Assembly: GCA_003640385.1 (NCBI GenBank)
Contig: RCAB01000144.1
Span: 62,001 to 126,000, forward strand
Length of the DNA stretch: 64,000 bases
Origin: Setaria digitata
Taxonomy: Eukaryota; Nematoda; Chromadorea; Rhabditida; Setariidae
Direction of reading: 5' to 3'
This document shows positions 13,272 to 24,918 of the stretch, in pieces. Positions within the stretch are counted from its first letter, which is position 1, and every line of letters starts with the position of its first letter. The translations under genes were made by a program, and so were the position numbers. The notes under the pieces are model-generated. The model made no database searches. It was not told where the DNA came from and saw nothing but the letters and a program-made list of their open reading frames with translations.

Positions 13272-14955
13272 ATGAACTACCTAATGCGCCAATTTCGAAC
13301 AGCTTGTGCAATTATGCTATTATTAGCAATCATCATTACAAATTATGCTCTATTTCGGCCAGGTACACTTGTTTTCTATTTATTCAGCTTTGTTTTTGTT
13401 GAGTTAAATTCAATTTTCTAAACTTTCCAAAAAATAAATGAACGATTGGAATTTCGTCAGGAAAGTTCCACTGATGATTTTTATCAGTTATTCTTAGATT
13501 TCACTCAACGAAAATTCGCTTATCATGGAAGCATTAGACTGAAAGTTGTGAAACATGCAATTACAGATATTAGAACTATCTAATGCAGGAGTAGTGCAGT
13601 TTTCATTGATTTTGGATTGTGTAATTTAATAAATTACTTAAAATCTACGAAATCTTTCCTATAACTTTTGCTTGTAAAATGGACTGGACATTCTGAGCAC
13701 GATTTTATTAAAATTAATGAAATTAATTATAGAATCTTTTTCTTCAGATTGGAGAACTTTAACATTGCATGAGAAGTTCAATTCTGATAACAGTACAGTG
13801 ATAATTATGAATAGAGCGTATGATAATGATACAGCATCATTCCCGCGATTTCTTCAGCACCAAAAACTAGACATCCCCCGACAAATGGGCATCCTGAGAA
13901 ATCGTTGTACATATAGCAATAGTACCAATTATCGTTTCATCTATAATTCATCCCTGATCACTAAGCGTGATACGAGAAATTTAAATTCGAGCGCTAAAAG
14001 TGAAATGACAAAAAATAGTTCAGTTTCTGATGAAATTTCTAGGTCATCAATGGAACTAAATGGTACTAATGATTTCTGTTCCTTTTGGTCAACAGTAAGT
14101 TATTGTGGTACTTTGTAATGTTCTTCTGTTTATATTCAGCAATATTTTTTCCCAGATTAATTTAATATCGATCTCTAATTAGAATCAAAATTTTATATTG
14201 ACATGATTAAAATTTCCGTCACTTCTTTTCACCTTATTTTCGATAATTTCTTCCTTTTCGAAATTATATTTAAAAAAAAAGTCTCCTTTTTTCAGGAAGG
14301 ACCAATATCAGATACAATTGTTTTAATCTTGGTCATTCTAGCAAGTCTTATTGATTTCATAGCTTTAACAGTAGTGCTTCTTGTTGATGATCTTCGAGAA
14401 ATATGCAAAATGTCACCTGTCGCCTTTTTATTTCAACTTACTCTTATCTTAGCATTCTTCATCACCGTTGCCGTAATCTTGTACGCCAGCTGCAATGTCA
14501 ATGCTGCTAGTATGTATGCGAAATTGAATTCAAATTCAGTTGAGAAAAGAAACTTCGATTTGAGTCACAAAATTGAAAGTTTATTTTCAGCTAATCAATT
14601 TTCTGCGTTTATTTGGTTTGAAGTATCAGATGTAAAACTTATAATAATTATAGTTATAATAATTCAATCCATCACAGATTATTCGTTCTCTAGCAAATTA
14701 TTTTCAATCAGAATGGTTACATGAATCAGTGCATTAATTACAGATAGTGCTAATGAAGTTATAAATCGAATGGATAGTGCTGGAAATACGTCAACCGAAA
14801 ATATATTAAGCGTGGATACGAATCTGGGAGCTGGATTCTATGCTGGTTGCGTCGCCTTAATGATCCACTGGATTCTGAATTTTGGCATTGGCTTCTGTTG
14901 GCAATGGCCACGATTCTCTGATCTGATTTCATCGCAAATCAACTCACTTCCATAA
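13272..14955 (+). CDS. Clc-like (claudin-type) four-helix membrane protein A
   Basis: Four exons: 13272-13362, 13733-14094, 14296-14509, 14744-14955; phases 1,0,1; 292 residues. Exon 1 encodes helix 1 (CAIMLLLAIIITNYAL). Exon 2 is the first extracellular loop, unusually long at about 120 residues, with seven N-glycosylation sequons and the cysteines MGILRNRC and NDFCSFW. Exon 3 encodes helices 2 and 3, exon 4 the second loop and helix 4. The topology and the GxL-C-C loop signature fit the nematode Clc-like (PF07062) branch of the claudin/PMP22 superfamily, adhesion or channel-accessory proteins of the plasma membrane. The start lies seven bases after TTTTTCAG. This is the most divergent of the four paralogues: the usual TPG-W after helix 1 is replaced by RPES. 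Confidence 0.8.
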
Positions 14956-16170
14956 CTATTTCTTCATTTCAAATATTTTGTTTCCTTTTCATGCTTCTTT
15001 TTTTGACAATAAAACGAGAAAGAGTGCACAAATCAGAATCCTTGGTCGAAGAAAAGTGAATCGCAGTCCTTGATCATAGAAATGTGAACCGCGCGATCCT
15101 TGATCACAAAATCCTAAGGACGAAAAATTCCCAAATGACGATTCTACAGTGATTAATATGTTACAATATTTAAAAATATATCAGTTCATATTTTTTCATT
15201 TGAAAAACGACAGAGTGATGAAGTTATACAAATTTGACAATTTTCAAAACACCAAATTAAAGAGAGGAATGGTTGAATGATTGCTCATAATTAGGATTAG
15301 GTAGGGAATAAAGAAACGAAAGAGTAAGGATATCACTGCAATCCTTATCACTGCAATAAAATACTCAGGTTTAATGAAAATGGATTGATAAGACATAATT
15401 AACTAACTACTACTACTGAGAAATATGTTTTGAATATCATGTGAACAATTTGAGTATTGATCGATGAAGGATATCAGTGATTTTTTCTCTTGAGATTTTG
15501 TAATTGGTTCTTTACAAAATCAGTAATTTTTGTGACTGTTTGTGCTTTTAGAAAAATCTCTTTCCGTAAGCAGTTCGAAATCCGGAAGAAGGAAAATTGT
15601 TTCATTTCGGTAACAGTTTAGAGAGGTTCATGAAATTTAGAAGAAAAAAATTGGATAACAAAAACATGAAATTGTAATCTGATTAAGAACATTAAGAATT
15701 TCATCGAAGAAAAAATGAATATGTAGCTTTGTAATTCTGCAACAAAACTTCAAACAGAATTTAATTATCCTTGCAAAATTTGTATTACCAGTATTTTATT
15801 TTGCTGCCGTAAAATAGGGAAAAGGAAAAATGATAGTTGTCGCCGCTGTTATCAATAAGTGTCAAGATTAAGTTTTGCTCTTGATAAATTATGTAATTAG
15901 ACTAATTCTAGTCCTGGAATTCACGAATGTTGGAAAAACTAATAGTCACTACTCAGATATTAAATATAATTGCATATGTGGGAACTAGTCATTAATTGGA
16001 AGCAGCAAAAATTAAGAGGACAACAGATAAGCGTTAGAGTATTTGTTGGTATCAAAGAGAAAGTTGCGCAGATTCTTGCGATATAACTTGAGTCCACGTT
16101 AGACGAAGATTCTTCCGATATAAACTTCAGCTCACTTTTTGTTTGAAACATAAATTTTTAGGGTTTCATT
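14956..16170. other. 3' flank of Clc-like A and spacer
   Basis: An AATAAA at about 15009 is a likely polyadenylation signal. Three imperfect copies of a TCCTTGRTC-type unit of about 28-30 bases follow at 15039-15118. The rest is AT-rich with no gene seen. Confidence 0.5.
15039..15118. repeat. Short imperfect tandem repeat, three copies
   Basis: Units start at 15039, 15067 and 15097 with TCCTTGGTC, TCCTTGATC and TCCTTGATC. The first two continue with GAAGAAAAGTGAATCGC-like sequence; the third decays after about 20 bases. Confidence 0.65.
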
Positions 16171-17680
16171 TTCTATCTTTTTTTTTTCTTTTTTAAAGTT
16201 TTTTTAGATTAGGATCTACTGAAAAGGTATGTTATAATATGTATTGGTAGTATGTTAATGAATTGTTATATATCTTGAGGTATTCATTCTTGATATTCTT
16301 ATACTGTTGTTTTGGTTTATTTATGCAAGTATTTTTAGGTATTTTTTCTTTACTAACTTATTTTTTTATAGTTTGTGCAATTATAATTTTTATTTTAGTT
16401 ATTATCATGTTTTTGTTTTTATTTATTTATCTATTTTTTGATTTAGATTCTCGCTTTTTATTTTGATTATAATTATTATTATCTTTCTTTTTTTTAATAA
16501 CTTCTGTTTCTTATTTGGGTAAGATTGGGTTTGGTGAATTTGAGTTAGTTGCAGTGTATGTGAGAATACTTTGAAATTTGCTTATTCTGTTCATTTTATT
16601 TTGTCTCCGCATTTTTCATTCGTTTTTTTCCTAGATTTTGACTCAAGGATGATTTGGATATTTTATTTTATTTGACATTTCTTTCAGTAATCTGATTCTA
16701 CAGCTAGTCCAGCTTATGTTGTGCCTGAATGGTATTTTTGCTTTCACTATTTTGCGTTCTGTTCCTAATAAATTATTTGGAGTTATTTCAGTATTTGGGT
16801 CTGTTTTTGCTTTATTGTGTTTAATTTAGCCTAGTAGTTATTTTAGTATATTAGATAATATTTTGTATTTTTTTCTTTCTTTGCCTTTTTTGGCTTTTTT
16901 TTTTTTGCTTCACTTGAGCTGATCATTATCTTACTAATTTTCCTTCTAATTATTCTAATTTATTGGCCTACTTTGCTTTACTTTGATTGTATTTTTTATG
17001 CGTCTAGTTAGTTCTTTTCAATGTTTGGCTATAGTTATTCTTTATAGTATATTGTGTATTGCAAGTTTAGCCTTTGTAGGCTTTTAGATATCATATTTTT
17101 AAAGTTCCATAAGTATGATGAAATGGAAGTATTGTTATTATCCTTTGATGTTTGGTATACACGTGGTATTATGGGTTTGGATTTTCGTTTGATTTTGTTT
17201 ATGAGTATGGGAATGTTTTTTTTTTTTAACTTCTTTTGTTTGTTTTCTTATATTCATTATGTGTTTCTATGTTGATATCATGTTTAATCAAAATCTTCGT
17301 TTGCTTTTGTTCAGTGGATTAGTTTTGTTTTTTGCTGTTTGTGGGCTTTTTTTAGATTCAGCTTTGTGTCCTTTAACTTGGCTGAGTGGTATCTGGTCTC
17401 TTGATTATTTGGCTAGGACTTTTTAATGATGAATGGTGGGATTTTGAAGTGTTCTCGTCGTCTTTTAAGCTTGAATAATTCTGATTGTAAAGCTTTATTG
17501 TTATTGTGTATTTTTATTGATTTTGCTTTTTTTGTATTTTCAATTTTATGAATATAGTAATAATTTTTCATTTATGAATGTAATATTTTTTGGGCATGGG
17601 CACTGGTTTACATGGCTTTCATGCTTTATTGGTATTCGTTTTTTGGTAATTAATTATGGTTCGTTTGAAGCATAGACTTA
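16170..17680 (+). pseudogene. Nuclear mitochondrial insert (NUMT): cytochrome b plus cox3 remnants
   Basis: About 1.5 kb is extremely T-rich on the plus strand, unlike the flanking DNA but like the coding strand of filarial mitochondrial DNA. Cytochrome b is recognisable near 16690-16830 by the PEWYF motif followed by LRSVPNKLFGVIS. A Cox3 remnant lies at about 17130-17680, with LDSALCPLTWLSGIW (near 17360) and GTGLHGFHALL (near 17600). Reading frames are broken by shifts and stops even under the nematode mitochondrial code. A further hydrophobic frame at 16263-16466 contains MQVFLGIFSLL, which may be the cytochrome b amino end. The order cob then cox3 matches what I recall of filarial mitochondrial genomes. 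Edges are approximate. This is a dead copy, not a gene. Confidence 0.8.
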
Positions 17681-18287
17681 AATGAACCTGGATTATAGAT
17701 CTCATTTGTTCGAATCATGAATTCACCTGATTTAACTTAAATTCACTAGATAGATTCTTTTAACATCACTTAAACAAATGCCAATTTAAATTATATTGTT
17801 GAATGAATATCAGAATTACCTCCTGCTTAGAATTTAATACTGACAAATATTTTGTTTGAGTGGAAGGTGGGTAATCGATCAAGGTTTCAAAAGAATCTTT
17901 TATCAATTCTTAGGCAATACCTGCATTTGTCATTCAAAAATAATCAGGTCTATTTGTAATGGCTGCAGATACTGTGGCTAGGAAGGACCAACTTGAAACA
18001 CATTACACTGTCTATGAGTGAATTATGATAAATTGTGAATGAATATCTTCAGGGAGCTTCCAAAAGAATGATTTTATTGCAAATACAATTGATAATTACT
18101 GATTAATATCAACCATTAGTTTTATATCAAATTAATTGCACTGATTTCCGAATGAAAGTGCCAAATGTTGCAACTTTCTACATAATAATTATCTTTTAAT
18201 ATTTCGAAAATGCAAAGAGGATGAATATAAAAAATCAAAATTTGGTCATTTTCTATCATTTTATAATTGTGAAAAAAGCTTCCCGGC
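17681..18287. other. Spacer upstream of Clc-like B
   Basis: AT-rich, no gene seen. No strong trans-splice acceptor lies immediately before the next start codon, unlike the sister genes. Confidence 0.45.
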
Positions 18288-19886
18288 ATGAAAGAATCAA
18301 ATGTTGGTCGAATTGTGTTTGGCATTTTTGTTGGCTTAACAATGATGTTCACTCTCATTTCTCTCCTTACACCTGGTAAGATTCAGTCTACCAAGTAGAT
18401 CTAGATGGCGATGATATCTTGATGTCAAATAAGCAAGAATATCAGAATTATCCTGGTACCGATCAGACATAATCATCTCCATTATTATGATATCGATTAG
18501 CTGAAGAACCAGGACAATTCTGATATCAACTGGACAGGAATATCAGGATTGCAATTATCCTATTAGAGCATCAAGATTATCGTGATGTCAATTAGACAAG
18601 ATGTGAGGATTTTAGGGTATCGAGTTTTAAGGATTGAGCAAGAGTACCAGGATATTCTTAAAAGACAAGAATAATCAGTATTACCGTGGTAGCAGTTGGA
18701 TTAGAGCGTCTGGATAACTATCAGGACATTTTCATCAAATTAGATAGGAAATGCTATATGGACAGATAATAATTTATCAGGATAGTTTTGGTCAGAAAGA
18801 AGAAAAATCCGAAATATGCATGGATTGTGTTAAGACTTACTGCAGAAAACAATACTTCAGTTTGCGATCTATTAATGAATTCATCAAAAATAGGGCATTT
18901 CGTTTAGCTTGGAGAAAATTCGAAAAAAAAGCCGAAGCTTTGAAACAAAGCCCAGCAATACCAGCATCAATTGGACTCTTTCGTTATCAGTGTATTGGCG
19001 ATTCACGGAAGGAAGGTGTTAAAATCACGGATAGTAGAAGGCCAGATATCGACCTCTGTGATTATATCTTCGATGTTAGTTAATTGGACTGTAGAAATGA
19101 TGAAGCAACAATATCGATGTCTTAAGTTGGAAAAAAGCTAAAATTCCATTTATCTGATATTTTAATAAACTAAAATTGAGAAAGCCCTTTACGATGTGCC
19201 CAAATTAAATCTATTTGTTTCGCTAATCAAGCTTAATTAAAATCTTAAATTAATTAAATCGCAATGAAACAAACTAAAACCCCTTAACATGCTCAAAAAA
19301 TGCAATCGCTGAAATTTCTCTCAATTTCAGAATCGCGCACCCTGGGATGTATCTGTTGTGTATACCTTGATATTTTCGTTAATTATCGAATTAATTTCCA
19401 TCCTCTATTTGTTTCTACCACGCGAATTCTGCTGTGAGCAGTATGAATTTATGGCTGCACCATTTAGTGGCTTTGCATCGACCATTATTATATTATTACT
19501 CTATGGAATTATTACCTATGCGGAGCGTTATGCTGAAATTTCAAGTGATTAAGCTTATTTTAAGAAAAATTATCCCTTAATGATGAAGTGAATTCATGTA
19601 TTTTATTAGCACTTAATGTCAGAACAAATTAATTAAATGGAATAATTCGAGGCAGATATATTAATATCAACTGCTGTGATCCAAAAAATATTATTTAAAA
19701 TCACCACTTACAGGCTTACTTGTGGATTTCTCACGTACAGCTGGACATGGAGGATTTCATCCATCAATGGTTATTATTAGTCTTGGCTACAGTTATTATT
19801 TGTCATGTGTTGCCCTTACTTTTGCCTTCTTATCACTCATTGCCGGAATACTTAATGTCACCTTAGCCTGGTGCTTTCTGTGGTAG
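18288..19886 (+). CDS. Clc-like (claudin-type) four-helix membrane protein B
   Basis: Exon 1 (18288-18375) encodes helix 1 ending SLLTPG, phase 1. The loop exon ends at 19074 (GLFRYQCIG, then DLCDYIFD); its start is unresolved. The only in-phase acceptors are weak AAG sites at 18799 or 18802, although a good TCAG at 18795 is out of phase. Exon 3 (19331-19544) carries helices 2 and 3, and exon 4 (19714-19886) helix 4 and the tail ending AWCFLW. With the 18800 start the protein is about 249 residues. Exon 1 (88 bases) matches the length in genes C and D, exon 3 (214 bases) that in gene A, and phases 1,0,1 are shared, so it is a tandem paralogue in the Clc-like (PF07062) family. Intron 1 is filled by a decayed minisatellite. 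An AATAAA follows at 20203. Confidence 0.75.
18421..18760. repeat. Decayed minisatellite in Clc-like B intron 1
   Basis: A run of diverged units built from ATATCAGRATTATCCTG and GATRTCAATTAGACAAG-like blocks recurs at least five times with substitutions and length changes. No repeat of this kind is seen in the matching introns of the sister genes. Confidence 0.55.
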
Positions 19887-22186
19887 CTAGTGATAGCTGT
19901 CACTATTCCTTCGCTCTTGTTGCATTTTTTCGAAATATGAAACATATGGAGAGATTAGATCAGAAACAATAATCGAAATTTGTTATTGGAAATGATGGAA
20001 AGGGAAAAAAGAGCAAAGGCAAAACACAATGATAAGAAGAAGGAAGAAAGTTTCAAATACTTCTTATTCTGAAATGAATAAGAAGTATTTGAAAACTCAT
20101 TAAAGGTGAATTTTGTTTGAAACTTCTTGGGAGCTATTTTTTTCTGTTAATGATCAAGTACAATTTACTTTCTCGAACACTGTGAATAATGAATGAAGTT
20201 TGAATAAAATATAGTTTAGCTTAGAAATTTGGATACTAATATTACAGTTGCATTCAGCGCAAGAATTTTTTTAGAAATTTTAAAATTAATAGAATGAACC
20301 TCTAGCTAGGTGAAATACTAAAACCATTCCATATATAATTTGAAATTAAGGATTAAAATGAATGAAGCTGTCGGAACTAGATTGCAGAAATTTATCGAAA
20401 CTGCATTAATTTAATAAATAAAGTAGTGGAAATAAAGAACAAGGTTGCGAAAGAGCAACAGCTCTCCTGATTGATGATTCTTTTCATCATATTTTTTAAG
20501 ATGATAAATTCTCGTTAAATCAAATTGATACATTAAAATTAAAAAAACTTCCTGTTAAATAATGGAACTATAAAATATTTAATCGATTAACAAAACAGTG
20601 GCTGAAAGGGTATTATTCCCATCATTTTGTACTTCAAATGCTGACATGTATTTGAATTTCAGACACAAATTTGTCTTAAAACGCCTAGTTAGTTAGCTAT
20701 GAATTTCTTTTGCCTGATCAGCCGAACAATAAATTTTATCGTTTTCATTTGTTATTACATTTCCGAATGTCAGGTGATCAGGAATGCCTCGGGTGACAGT
20801 AGCACATATTAATGGGATGCAAAAATTTATTGTGTAGTTATTATCATAAGGAAATTGTTACTCAAACATCCATAACATCTTGATCGATCTGGTACTATTA
20901 TTATTTATCAACATACATTTCAGTGATAATATTCAGAATAGATAAAACGAATTTTTGATTAATCGACATTTCTCAGGATGATAATGCATCTCTTTGTTAG
21001 AAAAAAAGAAAAAAAATCTCACATCTAAGAAATATCATAAAAAACCAAAGTAGCGCCGAATAGTTAAATGCTATAGTTGCAAAAAATTTTGTATTTCCTA
21101 TGCTCTTCTAAATTCCCTTTAAAAAATTCTTATAAAGTATGCTGGAAAAAAAAAGAATCTGAAAACGAAATAAAGAACATTTTTGATCAAGAATTAAATA
21201 ACAATCAAACTTTGAATGAAATAAGAGGTATAGTAGAGAGATAATTATACTACAGCTGTACTTAAGTTTCATTGCTATTGAGATTAATAAAATTCATGGC
21301 TAAATAAATATCCAGCACTATAAAAATTGACTCTTTACATTCTTCTGATGAATAAATTTCTAATTGTTTGTTCATTTTATTCCATATGTGACTTCAAATT
21401 TTTCTTCCGGATACTTTAGCAATAAATTAAAATACAACTGTAAATATTCCTTCAGTTAAATTCATCAAATCACATCAACAATATTTTAATCTGCCTACAC
21501 TTCAAAACGCAAGCGAGAAGTATACTGCACATTTCGAAATGTAACCAGGTTAAAATGCTGTTAAAACCATTCTGTGAATACAATAAATTCAAAGCAAATA
21601 ACGAAGTGCAAAATATAAGGGGTACGAAGAGGGAAAATTTTTTTTAATGAGTGTAAACAAGTTTATGATAGTATGATAAGACCATGAATTGCTTTCATTT
21701 TATTAAAAAGAAAAGGAAAAAATGAGGAAAAAGACGCCTGTAAAAATAAAATACCGCATATTTTTCTGACCTATAAGTCACCCAATTAGTCTGAATTTTC
21801 AAACATTCTTTAATTGCAGTGTACATAAATGTACAGCTTTGAAATTTTCCTTCATCAAAAAATAGCTCTTAAATTATCTATTTCTATAAAAGTCCTCAGA
21901 AGAAACTCTAAGAAATGCTATGGAGCAAAAAAGATGGAAAGCGAGAGAATTGGTTAATATGCAATCAAGAAAAGATTAAATTATGAGACGTCCTCAATAT
22001 TAATAACTGTATCAAGCATAATCAAATATAGCATGCATTCCTTACAGTAATGTATGTATATAAATCTACAATTGTAAACAAATGGATAATTAGAAGTAGC
22101 TTCCAGCATGCCGAAATAACAATAAATTCCTGCTAAATTAACAAATACCAAAAAAAAATAAGAATAGACAATTATATGCAACATTT
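19887..22186. other. Spacer between Clc-like B and endonuclease G (convergent)
   Basis: The left end is the probable 3' UTR of Clc-like B (AATAAA at 20203-20208) and includes a perfect hairpin at 20051-20094. A 37-codon ATG frame at 20699-20812 is treated as a finding. The rest is AT-rich without a recognised gene. Confidence 0.5.
20051..20094 (+). other. Perfect 19-bp hairpin in the Clc-like B 3' UTR
   Basis: The arm TTTCAAATACTTCTTATTC (20051-20069) is exactly complementary to 20076-20094 around a 6-base TGAAAT loop. It lies 165 bases after the stop codon and before the polyadenylation signal, so it would be transcribed. It is too short for a typical microRNA precursor, but could be a regulatory stem or the footprint of a tiny inverted-repeat element. 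Confidence 0.7.
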
Positions 22187-24449
22187 TTACCACATAATGC
22201 TGTTCGATTTTCCATTAATCTTCTTCAAGGCACTTTTTGGTAATTTATCGAAAATCAGAAACCCGGCAGAGCGCTCAATGCTGTCTAATGGTACCATAAA
22301 TGAAGTCAAAGGTGTATCGTCCGGTATCGCCTAATCGTGAAAAAAAAAAAATGAATCGACCTATTTCAATTGAATTTAAATAAACTTAACACTAGTAACA
22401 TGCATGACATTGTGCTACTCTTCAGTACGATATTAGGTTACTGAATAATCCTAAATTACAGAATAATTGAGTCATCCAAACAGCACTCTATTTATTTGAA
22501 TTAGGTCTTTAACTTCAATACATTTTTAAACTGGATTGACAAAATTTGATCAACTAAATCATATAATAACTCACTGCATTAGGTAAAACATATGCTTCGA
22601 GTTCAAAGTTTCCATCCTTGAGTTCCACGAGAGCGACCTGAAATATAGCACTCAATCGTAATATGCATTAGTTAAAAATGATACAAATTCCGAATAGAGA
22701 GCATGAAGCCATGGTACCTTGAAGAAATGTGTAGGCACGGCAATATTGTTTGAACCGAGAACTTTATACTTCACATACAATGAGCCATCCGCTTCTAATT
22801 TCGGGAGAAATAATGGTCCGGTACAAACATAGACATTTTTATGTTTTCTTGCAAGCTTCCTGAAATCCGAATATTCTCTTCAGTGAAATACTTGTGAAAA
22901 TAGTACATCACGACTATAAAAACATAACAAGAAGCAAAATGATAACACATCAGCATCCATTAGTTAGTAATAGAATTACTGTGAAAAAAGTTTAGATAAT
23001 TTTAATATGAAAACTTGCTATTTCCATTAGTGCAAGTTATCATTGTTTTTTTTTTTTTTTTTTTTTTAAATAGATAAAAAATTTGTTACTCTTAAATCAC
23101 TTTCTTAAATATACTAGCCTGACGTGCTTCTCCAGTTCATTCCATTTGTCCCTATTAAACCCACGCCCAACTTGCGGTGCCATGTTGCACAGCAAGAAGG
23201 TTTGATCAATAGCAACTTGTGATCGGCGATGATTACCAGCAGCAGCTAAATGACCACGATCATATCCGCTGCCCTGAAGTGCAGCCGGAACTAAAAAGGT
23301 TTGATGTAAAGAGAGAAATGGTGATACAAAACAAATTAGATAGGCTATTTCCCCCCGTAACTTTTCGTAAAATCGCTGAGTGCTTTGCCCAAAATTTTTA
23401 AGACAAAGAGAAGGAAAAACTGTTTAAGTCTCCTTTCTGATATACCTAAAGAAAGATTCAGATAGTTACAAAAAATGCTAATCTGAAATGCAAAAAAATA
23501 TGCCTTATAATCAGCATTTGTTGCTTTGAAATAGGGATGAATTGAAGAATCTTCCTGGAACTGGCACTTCGAACGGTCAACAGAAGAATTATAGACTAAT
23601 CTATCTGAACTTAGATGCTCAACGACCCAGTGAGCTATTCTACAAAGGATCAGAATTAAGACAAATCCCAAAATATTTGTTAAAATAAAAGGGAAGCAAA
23701 CATATGGGACTAATTTAAATAAAAATCCATAACAGTCACTAAATACCACTAAAAGTATAAATACGACAGAAATGAAGGAAGACATTCAACAGACTAAGAT
23801 CTGTTAGTTCCAACAAATGAAAATATAATTTAGACCAAAGTTAGAATTAATTTTCTGCCCAATTATTCTTTTGTAGTAAAGCATTTAAACAACTCCTAAA
23901 TCATGGCAAGAAATATAACATGGTTTGATGGATAAAACGTAAAAACCTATTCCGACGATCATATGATAAGACAAAATCCTCGAAAGTGCGTAAAGTATCG
24001 AAGCCAGGATAGCCATAACGCATTATTTGGGATGCACGAGATGGTTGTTCTTTCAAATCTTTGATATTTGTCGGTGATTCAGCCACTAAATTATATTGCT
24101 GTACTGCACCTGCTGGCAACTGCAAAAAAGGCATTTAAATACCAGAAAAACAATAAATCTCAATGCCAGAAAAAAACACACAATAAGTCACCAATAAAGT
24201 TTTCGAAAAAAATGTAAAAATTTAAAAATATGATAACTTCGGCTTATTTTCGTCCATATGAAGATTACAAACCAAAAATATATTAAAAAAATTCCTAATG
24301 TTTCTGAAAGAGAACACCTGAAATGAAAATGGTACCTGAGCAGTTGCAGCACTTGCATATTTTAGGAGATATTTGTCGGTCCAGCAACCAGCAAGAAAAG
24401 ATGTTGCCACCAATGAAATGGCACCATATCGACTGATAATATAGCGCAT
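22187..24449 (-). CDS. cps-6: Endonuclease G (CPS-6 type mitochondrial nuclease)
   Basis: Mitochondrial intermembrane DNA/RNA nuclease with a beta-beta-alpha metal fold; in worms it degrades paternal mitochondria and nuclear DNA during apoptosis. Seven exons: 24449-24336, 24119-23947, 23639-23504, 23273-23119, 22859-22718, 22637-22575, 22330-22187. They give 308 residues, about the size of C. elegans CPS-6. The start MRYIISRYGAISLVATSF looks like a targeting or anchor segment. The catalytic motif is GYDRGHLAAAGNH, with DRGH at residues 146-149 (catalytic His149), followed by CNMAPQV and VYVCTGPLFLP. Two introns have GC donors, after exon 3 (AAG|GCATAT) and exon 4 (CAG|GCTAGT); both are required by phase and by family alignment (ADYK-GSGYDRGH, EKHVR-KLARKH). 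The ATG follows TCATCTTAG by one base, a likely trans-splice site. It looks intact and active. Confidence 0.95.
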
Positions 24450-24898
24450 TCTAAGATGAAAGAAGTTGAATTTGTTACGCACGTGAGGAAAACTATCGTC
24501 GGGATTCAAGCATGTACAATGCAAAAATAAATTCATGTGAAACTTTGGAGCAAAAGTTGAAACAGACTAGACGTGAAACTTAACACTGTGCAGGAAACGT
24601 ACGTGAAAAAGGAAACGCAAGAAAGACGCAAAAAGCGTTTAAAATCAACGATTAGAAAACATCCGGTAACATACTGATGGACAACTACGTGAACTGGAAC
24701 CAACTGCGACACAGTGTGAGGAAAGAGAAGAAGTACGTTAAGTGAAGTAGACTAAAAGAAAGCAGAGAACAATTAGAGATAAAAGAGCAGACAGACTGTC
24801 ATGAGAATGAAAGGTAATATGAAGATGAGATGGAATTGGAGGAAAACTAAAAAAAAATAGTGTGCTGCAAACAGGAGCGGTAGGGACAGATGAGGATT

Positions 24899-24918
24899 GA
24901 GAGAGAGAGAGAGAGAGA
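24899..24918. repeat. (GA)n microsatellite
   Basis: Ten uninterrupted GA dinucleotides upstream of endonuclease G. Confidence 0.9.

Noticed and set aside
16263..17275. Hydrophobic open frames in the T-rich block
   Set aside because: They are pieces of the decayed mitochondrial insert, not nuclear membrane proteins.
23345..23785. Single 146-codon minus frame as a separate gene
   Set aside because: Only its middle (23639-23504) is coding, as exon 3 of endonuclease G; the rest is intron read-through.
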